Positions 60,531 to 64,000 of a stretch of DNA of 64,000 bases are shown piece after piece. This DNA is from Candidatus Francisella endociliophora (lineage in GTDB: Bacteria; Pseudomonadota; Gammaproteobacteria; Francisellales; Francisellaceae): positions 1,488,001 to 1,552,000 of the forward strand of contig NZ_CP009574.1 in assembly GCF_000764555.1 (NCBI RefSeq), given 5' to 3'. The number at the start of each line of letters is the position of its first letter. Position 1 is the stretch's first letter. Position numbers and translations under genes: made by a program. The notes beneath the pieces were generated by a model. That model was not told the origin of the DNA, searched no databases, and worked only from the letters and a program-made list of their open reading frames with translations.

Positions 60531-61739
60531 TTAATTTGATTTTAGAGTAGTATTTTCAGAATTTCTCTTGGCATATAACACAATCACTATAATCAAGATA
60601 CATAATACAGGTCCCATATATATTGCTGCAACCTTTGGTAATAACGCTCCGATAGTTGCTGAAGATAGTAGTGATATTGCACCACCAACAGAGCCAGAGC
60701 ATACCAAAAATGCCATTGTTACAGGTGATACTAGAGGGTTTTGCTTCATGCCAAATGCTAATAACACAGGGAAGACACTAGAACAGGCAAGACCAAGTAA
60801 GGCAACAACTACAAATATTAGAGATTGATTTGTAAGGAAAACAAATATACCTAATAATACAGCGATACTAATTGCAGAACCTATTATAAATCTATAATCT
60901 TTAACTTTTGGAATAATCATTTCCCCAAAGAAAAGTCTACCTAATGCTACAAATAGCCAAAATATGCCAATTATATAGCCAACAGCTTCAACATCAAAGT
61001 TTAAGCCTGTTTGCAGGTATGGTGAGAACCAATAAGTAATAATATATTCAATATAAACATAAGCAATTAAAGCTAATCCAACTAATATAACTCCTAGATT
61101 AATTGCCTTTGTAGGCTTTATATCTTTTTCTTGAGTATTTTCTTTAGTAGAGGCTCCTATTTTTTCTTTTATACTAGTGAATTTAACTATTATTACTAAG
61201 ATCATTAAAGAACAAAATATTGTGAAAAATGATAGTCTCCAGCTATAGTTTTTTGCAATAATCCCAGCAATACTCGGACCCAAGAAGCCACCAAGTCCAA
61301 AGAAGAAATTTAAAACACTAAGCTTCGCATCACTTTTGCCAGCTGGGGTAAATGCAGCTACAATCAAATAGCTAACTGATGGTACAAAAAGTCCCATTGC
61401 AAAACCTGTTGTAAAGACAAAACAAGCATATAAATAAATCTCATCCTGGATGGATATGGCTAGCTGTGATAATGCAAAGATTAGCACTCCTAGCAACAAG
61501 GTATTTTTGCCGCCAATTCTAGCAATAATTTTTCCACTAAGACTATTACCAACTATTAGGCCAACCAATGATAGTGTATCAATGTAAACGATATGTGATG
61601 TAATTACCCCAAAGTTTTTTGCTAACTGTGGAGATAATAGTGCGCAAATAGGATATGAGGCTCCACCAAACATTGCTGCAATATAACATAGTATAGCGGT
61701 TAGTTTAACTTTGTCGTTATTAATTATATCATTTGTCAT
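60531..61739 (-). CDS. MFS transporter, probable sugar permease
   Basis: A 402-residue major facilitator with about 12 hydrophobic helices: an early GGASYPICALLSPQLAK, the loop 2-3 like GNSLSGKIIARIGGKN, and the later GRLFFGEMIIPK. It starts one base after the stop of the GH32 gene (TAAAATG), so the two are translationally coupled. That pairing suggests it imports the fructoside cleaved by the GH32 enzyme (sucrose or a fructo-oligosaccharide), which is inference. The closest relatives by eye are FucP/TsgA-type sugar carriers. Confidence 0.82.
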   Translation of the reverse strand: MTNDIINNDKVKLTAILCYIAAMFGGASYPICALLSPQLAKNFGVITSHIVYIDTLSLVGLIVGNSLSGKIIARIGGKNTLLLGVLIFALSQLAISIQDEIYLYACFVFTTGFAMGLFVPSVSYLIVAAFTPAGKSDAKLSVLNFFFGLGGFLGPSIAGIIAKNYSWRLSFFTIFCSLMILVIIVKFTSIKEKIGASTKENTQEKDIKPTKAINLGVILVGLALIAYVYIEYIITYWFSPYLQTGLNFDVEAVGYIIGIFWLFVALGRLFFGEMIIPKVKDYRFIIGSAISIAVLLGIFVFLTNQSLIFVVVALLGLACSSVFPVLLAFGMKQNPLVSPVTMAFLVCSGSVGGAISLLSSATIGALLPKVAAIYMGPVLCILIIVIVLYAKRNSENTTLKSN

Positions 61740-61740
61740 T

Positions 61741-63477
61741 TTACTGTCCTTTTGGTGCTTCTATCCAGCAACTTTGCATTGAGAATACTTTTAAATCTGC
61801 TTGAATACTATTATCAGCATAAATATAAGTATGTTCTTGATTATCTATCATAGTTTTAAGTTGAGTACTATAAGTGGCAAAGCCAACCATTGAACCATTA
61901 GCTATATTCTTGCCGATAAAGATCTCTAAACTTGAGCCATCTAAGAAAATATCAAGCTCTAGCTTGGTAGTTGTGTCATCAATATCAAGTTTACATGAGT
62001 AGCGATTGTCTACATTTAGATAACCATTTTTTATATTTATATCCGTACAATAGGAATCTGTGGCTGTTACTTTAAGACCAAATTCTTTACCAATAATTTT
62101 ATCTGTGGTAAAAGTAATATTCGCGTTATACTTTCTATCTTTGATGTTATTAATTATTACTTCATTCTGATTTATGAAATTAATAGTTTGATTTGTTAGT
62201 AATTTATCTCTCAAAGAATGAACCTGAGTACTCTCCTGTCCTAGATGCCATTTATTATCAGTGTTTTTGTATACAAAAAGAAACCTTGGAATTGCTAATG
62301 CTCCAGCCCAGTTTGAATTTTGCTTACCTGCTGATTCTATATTTAGCCAAGCCATTAAGATATTTCTCTTATCTGAATCTATTGGCATGACATTAGCAGC
62401 ATAGTAGATAAAATCAGGGGATAAGTCTAGTAAAAGGTATTTTGGGCTGCCGTCATTATTCTTGAAATGTTCAAGTGGATCAAAATACATGCTGTTTTCT
62501 GTTTTGACTATATTTCCTAGGACATAATATAGACTACGTCCATAATCATTTTCAGGGCATCCATCTTGAGAGAATATCAAAATATAAGGAGTTCCATTCA
62601 TAGCACAAACATGATCTGATAATCTATACATGCATACGCATTCAAAATCACCACCACCACTTATATCATCTTTCACACTTACTTCGGCACTAAAAAAGAA
62701 ATTGCTTCCAGTATTAACTCTCCGCCAGTTTTGAGTTATATCATCGCCATCATTTTTAAAACAAATCACAGCTCCTTTGGGATTATTGTTATTTCCCATA
62801 ACTCCTGCAGATATTAGCATATAGTAGTTATTATCATTGGGTAAATTAAATATAAAAGGATCTCTAAAAGAGACTAGATTTAACTCTTTAGGTTGGTATA
62901 CGACAACTTTGGGATTATCCTGGTTATTATCATCTGAGTATTTTGTCCAGTTTGTAAGATAAGGGTCAATAATCTTCCCATTTTCATCAAGTTTATTAGC
63001 ATCTAGAGCTCTTGCAATACAAACAGTCTCTTGTAGTTCCTCTCCATCTCCCCATACAGCGGAATAAAAAGCTGTGGGGTAGTAATTAGTTTCACCATTT
63101 TCTTTATATGGCATTATTTTTACACAACCTGTGAATATACCATTCTTATCCGCAGCTTTTTCATCATGTGATGGGATAATTGCTGTAGTTTTAAAGTTTT
63201 GATTATCATCTACAGGATAGAACCATTTATAATCCTCTTTATAATTAGGATGACTGACTACATGTGACCATGACATTTCTCCCCATTTTTTGCCCCAAGG
63301 ATTTGATTGCATAAAAACATGAAAGGAGGAATTGAAATAAAAAAGTCCACACGGATCATTTATCCAGCCCGAAGGTGCCCTTAAGTGATAGTCTGGGTAA
63401 GTTTCATCTTGTAGAGATTTTTTATGCTCTAAGTTTTGGTAGGCATCTGCAGCCTTTTTTGAACTATACTGATTCAT
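61741..63477 (-). CDS. glycoside hydrolase family 32 (beta-fructosidase)
   Basis: A 578-residue GH32 enzyme releasing fructose from sucrose or fructans. The nucleophile motif is SGWINDPCGLFYF (Asp41), the RDP motif is SFRDPFIFN, and the acid/base Glu is in GDFECVCMY. Compared with the usual WMNDPNG and ECP the motifs read WINDPCG and ECV, so specificity may be shifted, but the three catalytic acids are present. A C-terminal beta-sandwich (DIFLDGSSLEIFI) follows. No signal peptide: it is cytoplasmic, working with the coupled MFS importer downstream. Confidence 0.9.
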   Translation of the reverse strand: MNQYSSKKAADAYQNLEHKKSLQDETYPDYHLRAPSGWINDPCGLFYFNSSFHVFMQSNPWGKKWGEMSWSHVVSHPNYKEDYKWFYPVDDNQNFKTTAIIPSHDEKAADKNGIFTGCVKIMPYKENGETNYYPTAFYSAVWGDGEELQETVCIARALDANKLDENGKIIDPYLTNWTKYSDDNNQDNPKVVVYQPKELNLVSFRDPFIFNLPNDNNYYMLISAGVMGNNNNPKGAVICFKNDGDDITQNWRRVNTGSNFFFSAEVSVKDDISGGGDFECVCMYRLSDHVCAMNGTPYILIFSQDGCPENDYGRSLYYVLGNIVKTENSMYFDPLEHFKNNDGSPKYLLLDLSPDFIYYAANVMPIDSDKRNILMAWLNIESAGKQNSNWAGALAIPRFLFVYKNTDNKWHLGQESTQVHSLRDKLLTNQTINFINQNEVIINNIKDRKYNANITFTTDKIIGKEFGLKVTATDSYCTDINIKNGYLNVDNRYSCKLDIDDTTTKLELDIFLDGSSLEIFIGKNIANGSMVGFATYSTQLKTMIDNQEHTYIYADNSIQADLKVFSMQSCWIEAPKGQ

Positions 63478-63657
63478 CTGAGGTTGATGTCGAAATATAT
63501 CTTATATATTGATATTACCATAAACTATCTAGATGCTTTGTATTTTATTAAAAAAATAGAGTATAGTTTTACTAGTTTTCAGATAAACTTTAAGATAGAG
63601 ATTTTTAATTGAAGGTTTTATAAAAAGATAAATATAAAAATTTAGGGACACATATTC

Positions 63658-64000
63658 CTAGAGCATAATAGCTGAAAAGTTGATTGCGACAATTGCATCA
63701 TCATCAGCAGAGTTTGTTCTATCTACTTCGATTACATTTTCTCCTTCTCTATAAACTCCAATACTTGGAGCTGAACCACTTTCTATAGTTGCTGTGTGTG
63801 TTGCTATAGACATGAGATCCTTTGCACCACTTACTCCAAATCTGAAAGGGTCGTCACTATCTGTATAAAAAGTAATATGATAGTATCTAATTCCATTTCT
63901 TTCGTAATAGTATGAATATGTGGTATTTAAAATTGTTTCTCCTTGGCTTGGATTTGTGCCACTGCTAATTACCCAATTAGTTCCAGAAATTTGAGTTATA
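63658..64000 (-). CDS. 3' part of an unidentified gene, cut by window edge
   Basis: An open frame of 113 codons runs in from base 64000 to the stop at 63658; the start lies outside the window. It reads roughly ITQISGTNWVISSGTN, then SYYYERNGIRYYHITFY, EGENVIEVDRT, and ends INFSAIML. The Ser/Thr/Tyr/Asn-rich, beta-type composition resembles a surface or fibre protein C-terminus, but I recognise no family. Confidence 0.7.
   Translation of the reverse strand, partial: ITQISGTNWVISSGTNPSQGETILNTTYSYYYERNGIRYYHITFYTDSDDPFRFGVSGAKDLMSIATHTATIESGSAPSIGVYREGENVIEVDRTNSADDDAIVAINFSAIML

Overview
The window is a stretch of AT-rich gammaproteobacterial chromosome that fits the genus Francisella. Supporting signs are the low GC content, the long rpsB-tsf-pyrH-frr-uppS-cdsA-dut-pgsA run feeding into an uninterrupted str/S10/spc/alpha ribosomal block without tuf, and a divergent RNA polymerase alpha gene, as expected of a genus known to have two. 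The species cannot be fixed from the sequence alone.

Layout. 1-2454: 3' part of valS. 2420-3779: accessory island read from the minus strand, which I interpret as a decayed retron. It has a strong sigma70 promoter, a structured msr-msd-like RNA closed by a 7-bp a1/a2 pair, a 40-residue hydrophobic peptide ORF, and a retron reverse transcriptase broken by two compensating frameshifts. 3901-4506: a self-inhibited class III Fic AMP-transferase, divergent from the retron. 4539-7588: metabolic genes (DUF4336, L-lactate dehydrogenase, NfsB nitroreductase, NUDIX). 7703-11602: a lipoprotein plus a 1012-residue exported fibre protein ending in a phage tail-collar domain. 11686-19344: gltX, an exported hypothetical, a DUF1028/M20-amidohydrolase/YfcC-permease operon with a structured leader, tRNA-Glu, a CtlX-like amidinotransferase-fold protein lacking the expected catalytic His, and folA. 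19504-21363: an unrecognised 619-residue protein ending in a eukaryotic-type prenylation (CaaX) motif.

21554-44124 is the housekeeping core: translation factors, nucleotide and lipid precursor enzymes, then about 30 ribosomal-protein, translocon and RNAP genes, all on the plus strand, with stem-loops at three internal operon boundaries. 44240-57484 holds a voltage-gated K+ channel, an exported HNH-like protein, htpG behind a sigma32-type promoter, a small lipoprotein whose promoter spacer contains an (AT)7 repeat, then pyrG, ndk, accD, folC, tsaE, a Sel1-repeat protein, murJ and gshA. 57589-64000 holds rpmE and fpr (minus), a chagasin-like exported protein, an NTF2-like exported protein, an SPFH protein, a translationally coupled fructosidase/MFS sugar-use pair, and the 3' end of an unidentified minus-strand gene.

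The most unusual content is the retron-peptide-Fic island, the CaaX-terminated protein, the repeat-containing promoter, the structured leader before the amidohydrolase operon, and the chagasin-like protein.
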